Shown: positions 1-11,750, counted from the stretch's first letter. The stretch is 64,000 bases of DNA from Heterodera schachtii (GCA_023374025.1 SIJG01000012.1:1916449-1980448); one strand, 5' to 3'. Numbers and translations are program-made. The notes: generated by a model from the sequence alone, not told the origin.

Positions 1-59
1 AAGCCATTCAAAAACTGCATAATTGGGCTGCGGAAGACGGCCGGCGGTAATAGATGGAG
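1..59 (+). CDS. possible partial exon entering from the left edge
   Basis: A GC-balanced 59-base stretch is open in frame 1 only and reads into a good splice donor (GAG|GTAAGC at 57-64). A possible acceptor, TTTTTTGCAG, lies at about 112-121 and would make a very short intron. Frames 2 and 3 contain stops. The peptide (starting KPFKNCIIGLRK) is not recognised. After the putative acceptor the frame continues only as low-complexity Phe/Tyr/Lys sequence, so the downstream exon is doubtful. The donor lies inside a perfect inverted repeat, TGGAGGT (55-61) and ACCTCCA (70-76), so the island could instead be a hairpin repeat. Too short to name. Confidence 0.22.
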
Positions 60-121
60 GTAAGCTCACACCTCCAGCAATTTAAAGCCGAGTCGCATAG
101 AAAAATTAAATTTTTTTTGCA

Positions 122-2600
122 GAGAAAAATGTCAAAAAATAATTGGGAGTAATAAAATATATTTTTACTTATTTCGGGATTTTCTTACATATTTGGTACA
201 TATTTGGTTTTTTTCATATGTATTTTCATTTTTTTTTTTTTTACATATTTTGTGGATTTTTTACTGAAATTTTTGGAAATCCTAAAAAATAAATCCAAAA
301 TTTCGACAAGTCACTTTATACATTTTCCATATTTTGAAAATTTATAGTGAAAATAATTTTGAAAAGGTACTCCTGAAAAGTACCAAAAATTATTTATATT
401 TAAGTTATTTTATGTCATTTGTGCCTATTTCATTATCTACTAGGAAAATTTTTTCCAAAAAATAAGCTTTTAAAAATTTTATTTACATTTTTGGGGTTTT
501 TTTTGTACATATTTCGGGATTTTTTTATCATCGTCATTTTTTTGTTTGGATTGCCTGTAAAGATTGAAATGAATTATAAAAATACTAATTCATTTTTGAA
601 TAAAAATAGTTTTTTTTCATTTTGTGATTTTTTGTCACATCAAATGGTAAACATTTTTATTAAAAATTGAAAAAATCCAAAACTGGTCGAATTTTTATAT
701 GAAATAATCGAAAAACAATTAAATTATATCATTTATTCAATGCTATGTTTGGTTATAAAAATGTAATTCTCTTCTGCTTTATAAATTATGAATTCATATT
801 TTTATTTAACGAATAAAATTTGTTTTAATTTAATTCAATAAATTTTTTGAAATTCGACAAAGTTTGTCAATTCATAGCTGCTTTATTTGTTAATGTTCTC
901 TATTTATTATTATTTTTTGCCATTTTTACAAGGTAAGCTTTGATTTTCTATTGGACTTTCTATTATATTTTAGCTTTAACATTAAAATATGCGAATAATT
1001 TGGAAAAGTTGATTATTTGAATAAAGAACAAAATAAAATAAATAAAAAACCAATTTATTGCTTTTTAATTATCGAAATTTACAATTTTATAAAAAGAAAT
1101 AAATTATTTTATTCGTTAAATATGGTATTTAATTTTGTATAGTATATAAAATAATTATTATTTTTTCTAATTTTATTATATTATGTTTTCAATTGCTAAA
1201 TTTATTTTTATTTATTTATTTTTGGTTTATAAATTTAAATTTTTTTTTGGTAACATATATTTTCCATGTTGCGGTTCAGATTTAAGTTGTTGTCGTTCGT
1301 CACCATTTTGTTTTTGAGCTTACATATATAAAGATAAAAGGTTTCAGAGTCTAATTTATTTTAATATTATTTATTTATTATATTTTATATTTCATGTTAT
1401 TCAATTCCTAAATTAATGTTTGATTTATAAATTTAAATTTTATTTTGGTTATCATTTAATTTAATTGCAATATTTTTCATGTTGAGGTTCAGATTTTGAG
1501 CTTACATATATATCGTCATTTTTGTTTGTTATTATTTAACTTTCTTCAATTAAAAATATATAAATTTAAAAATATCGTAGCTTACTTCAGATTCTACATA
1601 TTATTAATGATGGTAATCAAACTATTAAATATTCAATCATGGCGTTTATTATTAAAATTTTTTGAAAAAGTGATATTTCGAATTAAAAGATTTAAAATTT
1701 TTTATTAAAAAAAAAGTTAAGAAACGTTAAAATTAGGAATACATTTTTCACATTTAAATGACGTTATGAGGAAAGGTTTCAGACTTCAATTTATTTTTTA
1801 CTTTTCTTAAAAAAACTCGGGAAATATTTAATATGAAAATATAATTAAATTATTTCTCTTATTTTTTTTAATGCTAATTTACAATTTATTTTTCAAAATA
1901 TAATTTTTTTATAATGGATATATTAAAGTTCCATTGCAAGTTATATTTTTGTTCGATTTTTTTTTAACAAATTATATATTTTAATCAATGGTTTCGATTT
2001 AAAATTAATTCAGTCTTTAAAAATTATAAGTTTATTTTTTTAAATAAAAAAATGTTTTAATTCAGTTGCTTTGGTTGAGTTAACTGGATTTTTAATTATT
2101 ATTTAGATTTTTATTACATATAATTGAATATGATTAATATAAAAAATGAAAAACATTTATATTCCCTTGTATTTTTTTCACATTAGATTCAAGGTGTCGC
2201 GATAAATAGCACTTTTGAGCTATTGACATTATTTGTTTTATATTTTTGTTTAAATTTTCGCCAGCAAAACTGCCCAAAATTTGAAAAATTTAAATAATTA
2301 TTTTGGCGAACTGTTTTTAATTCAAAATTTTCAAGAAAGAACTTTGGATTTATGAAAATTTGGAGCAATTTCAACTGTTAAAAGACCCCAAAATGCATAA
2401 GAAATTGAGTAACATTCATAATTTTTTTATCAAAAAAGTTTTCCAAATTTTATGAAAAAATCAACAAATTTTCTTAATAAATTTCATTAAAAGTCAAAAT
2501 TTTTCTTCAGCGTAGCCTTGTACAAAAAGCTTATTTTTTCTCAAAAATTGAGCCAAAATTCGAATTTAGTCATTTTTTGGTGTAGGTCTGTTAACAAATT
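122..2600. other. AT-rich spacer, T-rich on the top strand
   Basis: No coding potential was seen. The short open frames here translate to Phe/Ile/Leu/Lys/Asn-rich peptides as expected from AT-rich DNA. 140-560 contains lines such as TTCGGGATTTT and GTGCCTATTT that resemble the dispersed hAT-like repeat described at 34.8 kb and the intron repeat at 11.0-11.5 kb, but no termini were found. Confidence 0.6.
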
Positions 2601-2695
2601 CACACACAAATTTTCAAAAAATTTCCCCCGGCGGCGCCTTTCGGCACCGCCGGACCCCCCTTGTACCTCAAATTTTTTTTTTGAAAGAATGCGCC
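2590..2695 (-). repeat. GC-hairpin repeat family, copy 1 (minus orientation)
   Basis: The hairpin is at 2628-2653: CCGGCGGCGCC pairs with GGCACCGCCGG across a TTTC loop, 10 of 11 pairs with one C/A mismatch. On the minus strand it is flanked by a G run on one side and AAATTTTTTGAAAATTTG on the other, the same surroundings as the 38.3-38.6 kb copies. The copy is isolated in AT-rich DNA. Confidence 0.6.
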
Positions 2696-2700
2696 ATTAA

Positions 2701-5700
2701 AGTTTTTTTAAAGCAAAAAAAGTCGATTTACATGGTTTGATATAATTCTAAGCTAAGACATTGTTTGGAGCTAGATCTCAGATTTGATGAGAATAAGAAA
2801 ATAATAAAATTCGATTAATTTTATAATAATAATTTAATTACTTAAATAAACACAAGTAACACAAATATTTTTCGAAAAATTCAAAAATTATGCATTTTAA
2901 TTTCAATTGTTTCGTATATTTTTTTATTAAAATGTTTTAAATTTTTGAGAACAAAAAACTTTTTTTTTTCTTATCGAAAATGAAAAAAAACCTTTTTGCT
3001 TTCCATTCAAACAGATACAAAAAATGTAAAAAAAAAAAGCATTGCATTCCGAATTTGATAATGTACGCATTTTGGATGCAGATAATATTGAACAATTGCG
3101 AATAAATTATCTATCCCAAAATAAAAAACAATAGATTAAAGTAATAAATAATTTATGAATTATGAAAAAAAAAAATTAAAAAAATAAGATTTTTATAATT
3201 TTAAATGAAATTTTACAACCGACAGAAAATAAAGAAACCAAAACTGAGATATTATTCGACAAAAAATCAAAGACTAAATTATAAAAATGTTAAAAAAACA
3301 ATAAATAAAGAACATTAATACTTGAAATATTTAAGTTTAGTAAAAAGTGAAATACAAAACTTTTTTGAGAAAATTCTAAATTATAATTCCTTATAAAATA
3401 TATAAACTGCAATAATAATAAAATAAGAAAAAAGTTTATAAGTAAATTAATTTTAATCTTATTTACCAAAATTTACATTTTAATTATAAATTTTACAAAT
3501 AGAAAATTTTTTTATAAATCAATAAAAACAATTTAAAACGGCAAAACGTAGCTGCGCCGAGCACGCCTGAAATCGGACACAGCATGAAAATATAATTGCT
3601 TAAGCAAATTTTTAAAAGAGAAATCATATATAAACATTAATAAAAAAAATAATAAAAGAAGAAAACAAACATAATTAATTGTTATTCATTAAGATTTATT
3701 TGCCAAATTTAACTTATAAATTACAAATATTAATATTAATTATTTTTTCGGAGAAAAGAATAATTACATTTATACATACATAAGAATTATTAATAAAAAA
3801 GCGCTCAAACATTGAGAAACTATCCTAAATGTGTCCCACATTTGAGCTTATCGTGAACTGACCCAAAAAATTTAGACAATGTCTGAGCAAGAAAACATTT
3901 ATTTTTTAATAACCATAATTTTACAATAAATAATAAATTAATAATAAAAAAAGTTGACTCTTTGTATGCGGTAAAGTATAAATAGAGCATTTTGCAAAAC
4001 ATTTAAACTGATTTATGTAAAATTTATAAATATTTATTAATAAGAGTTTGTATTTGTATTGTTTTCCACATTTTTGAGTAAAAAAAACAGCTAGCCTTAA
4101 CCATAAAATAAGAAAAATTAATTTAATGGATGACGAATGAATTTCCGACTTCGCTATGCAATTGTTCTATTTTTCTTTGGAGTGCCGAAAAATAAATGGC
4201 TGTTAAAAATTTACAAATTCTCTTTTAAATTGAAAAACCTTTTGTGTTCATATTTAAACAAGAGAATAATGGAAGTAAATCTACAATAATAAATCTTCAC
4301 ATGTATTTTACATAATTAATAATAAGTGAATCAAAAAATCTCTAAACGCAACAGCGCAATGTTGGAAAAAAGGTTCAATACCGTGATATTAAAAAGCAAA
4401 AAAAAAGATAAAAGATACAAATAAACTTATTTTAAACTTAATTAAATAAAAAAGAATTAATAAATGATCACTACAATTAAAAATATTAATAATTTATTAT
4501 TACAATAAAACTGTGAAGGATTAAAGAACTATTTTATTTTGGATTTTAACGGATAAAATTACATAGATAAAACATGCGTATTTGCAACAAAATTTAATTT
4601 TAATTCTTTTTTAAATATTGAAAACCCCTATATAGTCATATTTTAACAAGAGAATAAATAAAAAATATATTTACATTCATGAATAAGAATAAAAAAGAAA
4701 TTTAAAAGTTAAATAATCAAAAAATTTAATTCATTTTACAATTTACATTACAAAATAAAAATTACATAAAAGAAAGAAATTAATTTAAAATTAAAACAAA
4801 ATTAAAAATGTTTAAAAGTAAATTTTTGATAAAAAGGATAAAATTATAACGATAAAATATGTATTTGCAAGAAAACATAATTTAATTTTCTTTTAAAAAA
4901 TGAAAAATTTTACTTTACTTTAAACAAGAGAAAAATTTGCATTCATAATCTTAACATATTCAATGTATATAATTAATACAAGCGAATCAAAGAATCTCGA
5001 AAAGTGCCAGCGACACTAATCAAAGAGTAACAACTTGCACATGAGGTAAAAAGTGCAAAAAAGATAAAGGATACTTAACAAATCTTATTTATTATCTAAA
5101 TTATTTAAATGAAAAAATAAATGTTTATTAAAATTAATAAATATTTATAAGATATAAAATTTTAGCAAATAATAAGTATTATGCTATTTCACATTTAAAT
5201 TTTAAAAAAACTATAAATTAAATTGCTATAAAATCATAAGAAATGTTGCAATTCACTATAAAATTGATTAAAATTATTGTTGGCATACATTTAATTTTTG
5301 TAAAATTTTTCCATTTTTGATTTCCAAATAGTTTTTTTAACACCACCCCTCCCCATTTGTAAATAAACTTAATTAATGATATATTTTAATGCGATTGGGC
5401 ATTAATGAATAACAATATAAAATTGAAGCATAACGGAAAAATTAAATTATATAAAATATTAGCTTTATTTAAAATTTAAAAGGAAAGGGTTCAGTAAAAA
5501 TCCGAAAAAAATGGTAAGGGAATTATAAAAATTAACTATTAAAATATAAAAAATATCAAATAATTGTAAATAAATACTGAAAACTCAAGCAAAAGAACTT
5601 ACTAAAAATATTGATTAATGAAAAAATACACCTTTATATTTTAAACAGAATAATTGATTCTTATAAATCCATAAATTTATAATGTAAAATATTTAAAAGG

Positions 5701-6600
5701 CAATAGAACAAAAAGTAATAAACAAAAATGAAAAAATTCGTGCAATAATTTATTACTTCATAAAGTGAATTGAATTATTTAAAAATAAATGCAAAATTAA
5801 GACTAATTTTTATTATTAAAAATGAAAAAAATATCTATTTAATTAAGTCCATTCATTTGGATTCTGATAATATAATAGAAACCATGCAGAAATTTAGAAA
5901 AACAACCTATCTTTTGGTTAATAAATACCTTAAATAGCCGCAATTATAGTTTTTAAAATTTATTTTATATAAAAAATGATAGAAAAGAATTTATTGCTGT
6001 TGCCAAAAAAGAACTACTACTAATCAATATAGGAATTAAAATAATTGGAAATTATTCGAAAAAGAAAAATAAATAAAATAACAACACTTAATTTAAAATA
6101 TTTATAAATAAAAGATCAATAATAATTAATTAATGTAAATGATAACATTGCAAGCATATATGCGAACGATTAATCAGTTACCTGTACAAGAGAATTATCA
6201 CTCGAACTTCAACAAACTTATCCATTTTTAGTAATAAAATTCCCAGTTCCTGCCTTTTCTTTTAAAAATTATCAAACATTCGGTATATTTTAAAGCGTGA
6301 TCTGAATAATTTCGCAATTTTTTTTAATTCGTAATAATAATATTGTAGACAAATTATACATTTGAATAATTTAATATAGTATTATATAACCAAATAAAAA
6401 ATTCATCCAACAACACACTCAAAAAACTTAGGATCAGTATAAGTTATGTGTAGAAAATAATTAAATAGAAAAGCAATTATTTAAACAAATATTTATTAAC
6501 GAAATGCAAAATATTCCTCCATTTTCAAATACAAATGAATAATAATAAATAAATATGCTTGTTTCAATGGTTTTTGACTGGATTTAGCTTATTTTAGTCA
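2701..6600. other. AT-rich spacer, A-rich on the top strand
   Basis: No gene was seen. The base bias is opposite to that of 122-2600. It contains GC-balanced segments next to CATG (minus orientation) at 3541-3586 and 4990-5043, and two copies (about 4402-4440 and 5060-5095) of a short dispersed block reading AAGATAAA(A/G)GATAC followed by an AT-rich tail. Confidence 0.6.
3541..3586 (-). other. CATG-led GC-balanced segment in AT-rich framework
   Basis: On the minus strand a T-rich stretch ending ATTTTCATG runs into about 45 bases of roughly 50-60% GC with several CG dinucleotides (CTGTGTCCGATTTCAGGCGT and onward). Beyond it the DNA returns to almost pure A/T. There is no open frame of note and no internal hairpin. 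Function unknown. Confidence 0.4.
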
Positions 6601-6619
6601 ATTTTCGAACAAAAGTGAG

Positions 6620-6975
6620 AATTTTGTAAATTTTGAGTTTCAACTTTTTGTTCGATTCGGTCAGGGACTCAAAATTGGTAAAATGAATGTTAGAATCGGG
6701 TTCTCCGACCCCGAAAACACCCATAAACATGTTTTCACGAAGTTTTTCCCCCAAATTTTTTTTCTTGACAAAATTTTTGGTTTAAAATTTCAATATTTGC
6801 TAAGAAAATATTAGAAAGGAAACTTACTTCATTTGCAACTGCATCAGAGAATTAAAATATTTTTGCTCAATTTTTGACTGAAAAGTATGTTTTTATTCGT
6901 CACTATTTTGGCATTTTTCCTCACTATTTTAGTTAACTATTTCGAGATTTTTCGTCACTAAAAGTTGCATCCCTA
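6620..6975. repeat. hAT-like repeat fragment, right end only
   Basis: It ends with GTTGCATCCCTA (6964-6975), matching the terminal inverted repeat TAGGGATG of the element at 34,807-35,380. The preceding 100 bases (TTTTGGCATTTTTCCTCACT and similar) resemble that element's right arm. No left TAGGGATG terminus was found upstream, so the copy is truncated or chimeric. 6655-6790 also carries a diverged stretch (GACCCCGAAAACACCCATAA) resembling the GTGATCAG repeat family. Confidence 0.4.
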
Positions 6976-7047
6976 CTTATTAATTTAAAAATGAATTTGA
7001 AAAATGTTCTCCAATTCGTTTATCCGATTGATTATTATTTATTTAAA

Positions 7048-7098
7048 CTAGCGGGTGTGTGCTTGCGTGTTTCTGCTGCTTTAAAGCGCTTCGCGCTT
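7048..7098 (-). repeat. Helitron 3' terminal hairpin and CTAG end
   Basis: The stem is 6 bp with a 3-base loop at 7084-7089/7093-7098. The CTAG terminus is at 7048-7051, and the adjoining host base (minus strand) is T followed by AT-rich sequence. The GC drop coincides exactly with the CTAG. This defines the element boundary better than any open frame does. Confidence 0.55.
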
Positions 7099-7416
7099 CT
7101 TGAGTTTCGCTACCTAGGCCTTATGTTAGGGTCTTTGCGTCAGCCGACATGCACTTGGTTTTGCTCTTACAATGAGCAGACACATTGCATTTATCAGTGC
7201 AATGGAAACCGGAAGTGCCCTAACTCGCACGTCATCCCTCCTCCCTCCCTTAGTCCAGGTGGCAGTACTTTATATTCATATTTAAGTGCAGATGATAATG
7301 GGGCGGCATCGGAACAGTACCGCACACACTGGACTATAGCTCGTTTGATTTATGCAATAGAGATCCAAGGCTTTGTGTAACGAAGTTGGCATGCCAACCT
7401 GGCTTGGATTGCTCTT

Positions 7417-8655
7417 TTATTGCAATTTGAGCATGTTTTTGGCCACAATGTTCAGCACTTTCGTTTGACCTTGGGCATCGATCTCCCTTTTTGGAGCATG
7501 CACACGGACATTGTTGCCGTCCGTTGCTCGAGAGAAGGCCGTGTATAATTGACCATGGGTAAATACTTCCCTTTCCAGGTCAATGCCGACAGTGCGGATT
7601 GTTTGGCCCTGACCTTTTTGAATGGTCATAGCGAATGCAGGCTTAATTGGGAACTGCAAACGCTCGTATTTCAGCCCACCAGGCGTTTTGTCCTCGAAAA
7701 CATTGCGAGATCCTTCAAGGAAAAACCTCACTTGGCCACCAATAGCATTGCTATTGATTACACGACCGACAAGGCGATCATCGCCAAGTTCTTCGATTAC
7801 AATGCGTATGCCATTGATCAGCCCTTCCCTATCACTTTTGTTGATAAGGAGGACAACAACGCTTCCGTCCTTTAGTCGCAGACAGTGGGGAGGCATCCCA
7901 GAGTCTGTGCGTCTGTTCAATGCTGCCACTTCGGATTCGATCTCATCGATGTCCAATGGGCGATCGTCAAGAGGTTTGTCCGTGGACAAATATTCCCGCA
8001 CTTGACCTGGCACATTCGCCATCATCATTTCGTTGACTTCGTCGCATGTATCAATGTGCGGGGCGAGTATCAAACGGTTGAGCAGCTCCTTGTCATTGCC
8101 AAGGAGTTGTTGAAAGTTTGGATAAACAAAGTTTATCAGCTCTTCCCTGCTCTTCACGATGAACTGCGGAGGAATCCAGAAGTGTTCTCCGGTCTCTCCG
8201 AGCCCAATTTGGCGGCACATTTGCAAGTACGCTTGCTGGCCTTGGCCTAATCTCTGGTTGATGGTCAATTTCATTGTGGTGAATTGACGAAACAACGGAG
8301 AATTTTGAAAGCAGGCCGTTACTTGTGCGGTTATGCCTTCATGAGGCACGACCGGCAGTGACTGTTTGAAGTCACCGCTGAAAATGACTGTCTTTCCTCC
8401 GAAGGGGAGGCCCCTGTACTGGGGAATTGCCACTTCTTTGCACACACGGTCAATAACCTCAATCACCGTATTGTGAAGCATGGTGATTTCATCAATGATG
8501 ATGAGTTGTGCCTCACGAATCCGTCGGGCAAAGAAGCTCTCAAGCGGAATGCTTCGAAGCTTGTCCAGCGACACATCTCTGCCCAGTCGGAAGGTGGAAT
8601 GGGCTGTCTTCCCATCGGCAGCAAAATAGCTGCACACCCATGGATGCCGTGGCAA
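7417..8655 (-). pseudogene. Helitron SF1/Pif1-like helicase (downstream half)
   Basis: The open frame is about 410 codons on the minus strand, continuing the helicase in a different frame from the upstream half. Motifs follow in order: TAHSTFRLG at residues ~17-25, Walker B IIIDE at ~52-56, motif III FSGDFKQSLPVV at ~92-103, motif IV region NQRLGQ at ~133-138, motif V TIQKGQGQT at ~344-352, and motif VI YTAFSRAT at ~371-378. Such enzymes unwind DNA 5'-3' during rolling-circle transposition. The apparent start at 8655 is an artefact of the frame shift. It ends at 7417, about 370 bases before the element terminus. The helicase core is otherwise uninterrupted, so the inactivation looks fairly young. 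Confidence 0.85.
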
Positions 8656-10205
8656 GCACTTTGTGATTGAATGGGGCCTTCCGCAATCGCCTTATAATTT
8701 GGCCAAATAGAAATGTTTTCCCGGTCCCTCCGTCGCCGAATATAAAGAAACGGCGAGGTACAGTCGCATCCATTGGGTCCGACTGAATTGCCTTAACAAC
8801 AGCATCAAAGACCGTTTGTTGGTCGGTGTTGAGTGGCGGAGGAGTGTTTTGCTGCGGCCGAGTATTTGGTTGGCCAGGCGGCAAATTCAAATCATCATCG
8901 CCAAAGAAAAACTCATCAATTGCCGTATTTGTATTTTTGGCAATTGAGTTTGGCGGGTCTGGCAGGCCAAAATGCACACAGCTTAAGTTAAAGCAGCTGT
9001 GCAGCCGCCAATCAATGTCGGCTAGGGCTTCAAGCTCTGCTGCTTGGCGTTGTGCCAGTGTGGTAATGCCTTGAGGAAAGTACATTTGGTCTTTGTACTT
9101 GTTCCACAATTCAACGGCATTACTGGGCTGACCATAAACGAGGATGCTCATGAAGAGCCACCTCATTTGATCAGGCCATCGGGACAATGCTGCCTCAGCG
9201 AGAGTTTTGTCCCAGATTTTGTCGTCCTCAAGAAGACCGTGCCTTATTGCAGCCTCACTGAAAGAGGTGCAAGGCTGACCATTGACCATTTTAAGACGAT
9301 CAGGGTCACCAGGAAAGTGGCGCATAAGTGAATATAGCGCAAACCTTTCCAAGTCTTTCGGTGGGACAGGGACAATTCGGCCAATTGGAGGCCTTTTGAT
9401 GGGCTTCCTTTTGTAAAGAACCCATTTGTCTTTGGCCAATCGGAATTGCTCCGGGACTTTTTCGAAAAGCATGTCCTTGAACTTAGGATCATGCCGCCAT
9501 ACATCTTGCCATTGTCTCCAATATGCTGAGCATTGCGTTTCCGGCAGTTCGCCTTGCTGGATTTGCTGAGCTTTGCTCACCAGCTGGAAAGCCCTATGTA
9601 CAATGGGCTGTTGGTTTGGCAAATGAATCGACAATTTGACAACGTGGTGCGAAAGCCGAACATACGGTGTTGAGTTAACAATGGCATATGCCTCCGTAGC
9701 ACCACGGAAGTTCATTTTGGCATATTGAGCCGGCTCATCGATACCGATTTTGTTGCCGGACTCTTCTTTGCACTCGACATAACAATGTCCAGTCCCTTTG
9801 AATGGGTATTTAAGTGCATATTTTATATTGGCTTTGTTGCCATACGCAAATAGCACATTGTGATGTACGCGGTAGCGTAGTAATATATAAGGGTTGTACG
9901 GCACGACCTGTGAGTTGTCGTATATTAAGCCGTTTACCTCTATATTGGCACCACCATCCTGGGATGCAGGCCGGTAATACAACGCAGGCCTGTCGGGCCG
10001 CAAAATCGTGCACTTGGAGTACGGGGCTGGGAAGCCCTTTTTGCAGCGCCCGTAATATTGGTCACGAGTACCACACCAACTTTCGCTGCATCTGTGCAGC
10101 TGCAAGTGCACCAATTCGCGCACTTGGCGGTACATTTCCGCGATGGGAGTGTCATCACCTTTTTCTGGCATAAGTGGAATGTGAGCCCAAATGTATTGCT
10201 CAATG
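8610..10205 (-). pseudogene. Helitron Rep C-part and helicase N-part (upstream half)
   Basis: The frame is open on the minus strand. Its first ~35 residues (from 10,300) are translated AT-rich host DNA; element-like sequence begins around WAHIPLMPEKGDD. It contains the Cys-containing post-HUH region (CKKGFPAPY), then VVPYNPYILLRY, then KYALKYPFKG, whose two tyrosines match the paired catalytic tyrosines of Helitron Rep. An Asp/Pro-rich linker follows (FFFGDDDLNLPP), then LNTDQQTVFDAV and Walker A GDGGTGKT at about 8714-8737. The HUH metal-binding motif expected upstream is absent. Just after ATASMG the frame stops matching the family: the expected next block AAILLP is in a second frame and the TAHSTFRLG block in a third. 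Two single-base losses within about 40 bases explain this. Confidence 0.85.
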
Positions 10206-10701
10206 TATAAAACTTCGAAATATGTAAAATTTAATATGTAAAAAACCCCGAATATGTAAAAAATATATAAATAAAAGTCCCAATTTTTGTTTGCAAACAC
10301 TGAAAAGAAAGTGTTTTCCTACTATTTAGAGCATGGAGAAGCCAGAAAAAAATAACTATTTATTTTATTATATCTATTTTAAAGGTTATACATAGGAATA
10401 AATTTTAGATCAAAGTATAAATAAATAAAAAAGAATTTATAAATCGATAAAAATTTAAATTTTTAGAAAAGTCAATAAATGTATTAACAGAAGTAAAAAA
10501 TTATGATTTATGATCCCTTAAGGATCTTTTCCCTTGTTTGTAACCACCAGAATTTTCGTTTTATTATTGGACTAAAAAATAAGTTTTTATGGATTATAGC
10601 ACGAACTTATTTACTAAATTTAATTTAATTTAAAGATATGGATGGACATACTTGACAGAATTTTTAAAAATTTAGACAGAACTTTTAAAATACCAAAAAA
10701 A
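10206..10701. other. AT-rich spacer between Helitron and N/G/K-rich gene
   Basis: No gene was seen. It should contain the promoter and 5' leader of the gene that starts at 10,702. An in-frame ATG at 10,642 would extend that protein by 20 residues. No convincing TATA or initiator could be separated from the AT background. Confidence 0.4.
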
Positions 10702-11636
10702 ATGTCTAACAACAATAACAATGGCCAAGAAAATGCCAACAATAACACCAGCAACAGTAACAACGACACAGAAAATGGCAAAAACGGCGACAAAAATGGC
10801 GAAAATGGCAACAAAAACGGCGGCAAAAATGGCGAAAATGGCGACAAAAGTGGCGACAAAAACGGAAACAAAAATGGCGACAAAAATGCCAACAAACATG
10901 GTGACAATGGCGGAGCAAAAACGGGCAAAAAAAATGCCAATGGCAACCGTGATGGAGGTGGTGGAGCGCGAGGCCATGGCAACGGACAGGTAGGGAGTAC
11001 ATTTCATACATATAAAAGGGGTCTCGAGACACATTATGCCTTTTTTGCATTTTTCGGGATTTTGTGACTTAAATGCCTTTTTGGCATTTTGCCGTTTTGG
11101 TGCCCTTTTTGGCATTTTTTCCGGAAAATTACATTAAAAATGGAATAAAATCGGGAAAATGCACCCCTAAGAAATAAATTGAAAAATTATAAGAAAATAC
11201 ACCTTAAGAATTGAAAAAATTTCAAAAATACACCCTTAGGAATTGAAAAAAATTCTCAAAAATAGATCGCCTAAATTTCATTTTTTCTTGATAAAAATTA
11301 TGTAATCATTTAAATGACAAAAATTAAGTTTTTGGTTATGTTTTACGTGTTTTACTCCCTAAAAAACAGAAAATTTTCCTTTCGGGATTTTCGTGCCTTG
11401 TCATGCCTTTTTCCAAGTTTTTGGTGCCTATTATAGTGCCTTTTCGCGATTTTTGGTGCCTTTTTTTGCGGTCTCTAGTGATCAGCGACCCGAAAAACAT
11501 ATAGTGGCTTATTTATTAGTTACGAATTAAGCACCAAAATATACAAAAAACTTAAAAAATCGCATAATTTTTGATTTTTTAGCGAAACGGCAGGGGACGA
11601 AAAGGAGGGAAAGACAAAAAGGGAACGGAAGGCTGA
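10702..11636 (+). CDS. Asn/Gly/Lys-rich low-complexity protein, two exons (10702-10989, 11583-11636)
   Basis: Exon 1 begins at ATG 10,702 (AAAAAAAATGTCT context; ATG 10,642 is also in frame) and encodes a poly-Asn start followed by a 12-base minisatellite giving NGDK/NGEN/NGNK-type repeats, then a Gly/Arg turn (DGGGGARGHGNGQ). CAG|GTAGGG at 10,990 is a donor and TTTTTTAG at 11,575-11,582 an acceptor. The join is phase 0 and continues as RNGRGRKGGKDKKGTEG before TGA at 11,634. The third frame of the same exon continues past this TGA as an RGG box (next entry). Composition suggests a disordered, possibly RNA-binding protein; no domain is recognised and no signal peptide is seen. Antisense open frames here are mirror images of the repeat. 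Exon structure is inferred from splice-like sites only. Confidence 0.5.
10990..11582 (+). other. putative intron carrying dispersed repeats
   Basis: It lies between the two exons of the N/G/K-rich gene. It holds lines reading TGCCTTTTTTGGCATTTT in several variants, a short tandem run around 11,165-11,262 of CACCCCTAAGAATTGAAAAA type, and GTGATCAGCGACCCGAAAAA at 11,477. All three recur elsewhere in the window, so the intron has grown by repeat insertion. Confidence 0.4.
11165..11262. repeat. short tandem copies of the CCCCTAAGAATTGAAAA repeat
   Basis: About three units of roughly 40 bases each carry an ACCCCTAAGAA/ACCTTAAGAATTG/ACCCTTAGGAATTG core followed by AAAAATTTCAAAAATA. Related units are at 35,055-35,170, 38,655-38,695 (reverse), 42,345-42,375 and 45,825-45,855 (reverse). 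Confidence 0.5.
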
Positions 11637-11750
11637 AAGAACCGCGGCCGCGGTGGAGGAAGAGGCGATCGCGGCGGGAGAGGAGGCGGGAGGGGTGGCG
11701 GCGGATCCGCCGGGGCGACTGTGACAATCGGCCCCTTTTATCTCTGTTAA
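11637..11750 (+). pseudogene. RGG-box coding tail beyond an in-frame TGA
   Basis: Directly after TGA 11,634-11,636 the same frame reads 37 further codons to TAA 11,748-11,750, starting KNRGRGGGRGDRGG and continuing as Arg-Gly-Gly repeats before ending in SAGATVTIGPFYLC. The frame stays open across the entire GC-rich block, whereas an RGG box would not arise by chance downstream of a true stop. Most simply, a CGA or GGA codon mutated to TGA. An alternative is that splicing skips it or that readthrough occurs. RGG boxes in known proteins bind RNA and are targets for arginine methylation. Confidence 0.5.

Larger units (their letters stand above)
7048..10205 (-). mobile_element. decayed autonomous Helitron, 5' truncated
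   Basis: A GC-balanced block lies in AT-rich DNA and encodes Helitron Rep/helicase sequence on the minus strand. The 3' end fits Helitron rules: on the minus strand a perfect hairpin (AAGCGC, loop GAA, GCGCTT; plus-strand 7084-7098) precedes CTAG (7048-7051), which is followed by T, the expected CTRR|T junction. The hairpin-to-end distance of about 32 bases is longer than the usual 10-15. The 5' side changes abruptly to AT-rich DNA near 10,205 and the start of Rep is missing, so no 5' TC terminus can be assigned. Helitrons move by rolling-circle replication using the Rep nuclease and an SF1 helicase. This copy cannot encode an intact enzyme. Confidence 0.85.

Noticed and set aside
6991..7380. 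129-codon plus-strand frame
   Set aside because: It overlaps the Helitron 3' end antisense, starts in host AT-rich DNA and crosses the element boundary; chance frame.
7549..9331. Several 65-121 codon plus-strand frames
   Set aside because: They lie antisense to the Helitron helicase, whose motifs are clear on the minus strand.
10620..11115. Minus-strand frames rich in Pro/Phe/Leu or Cys/His
   Set aside because: They are mirrors of the NGDK minisatellite in the plus-strand gene; no independent signal.
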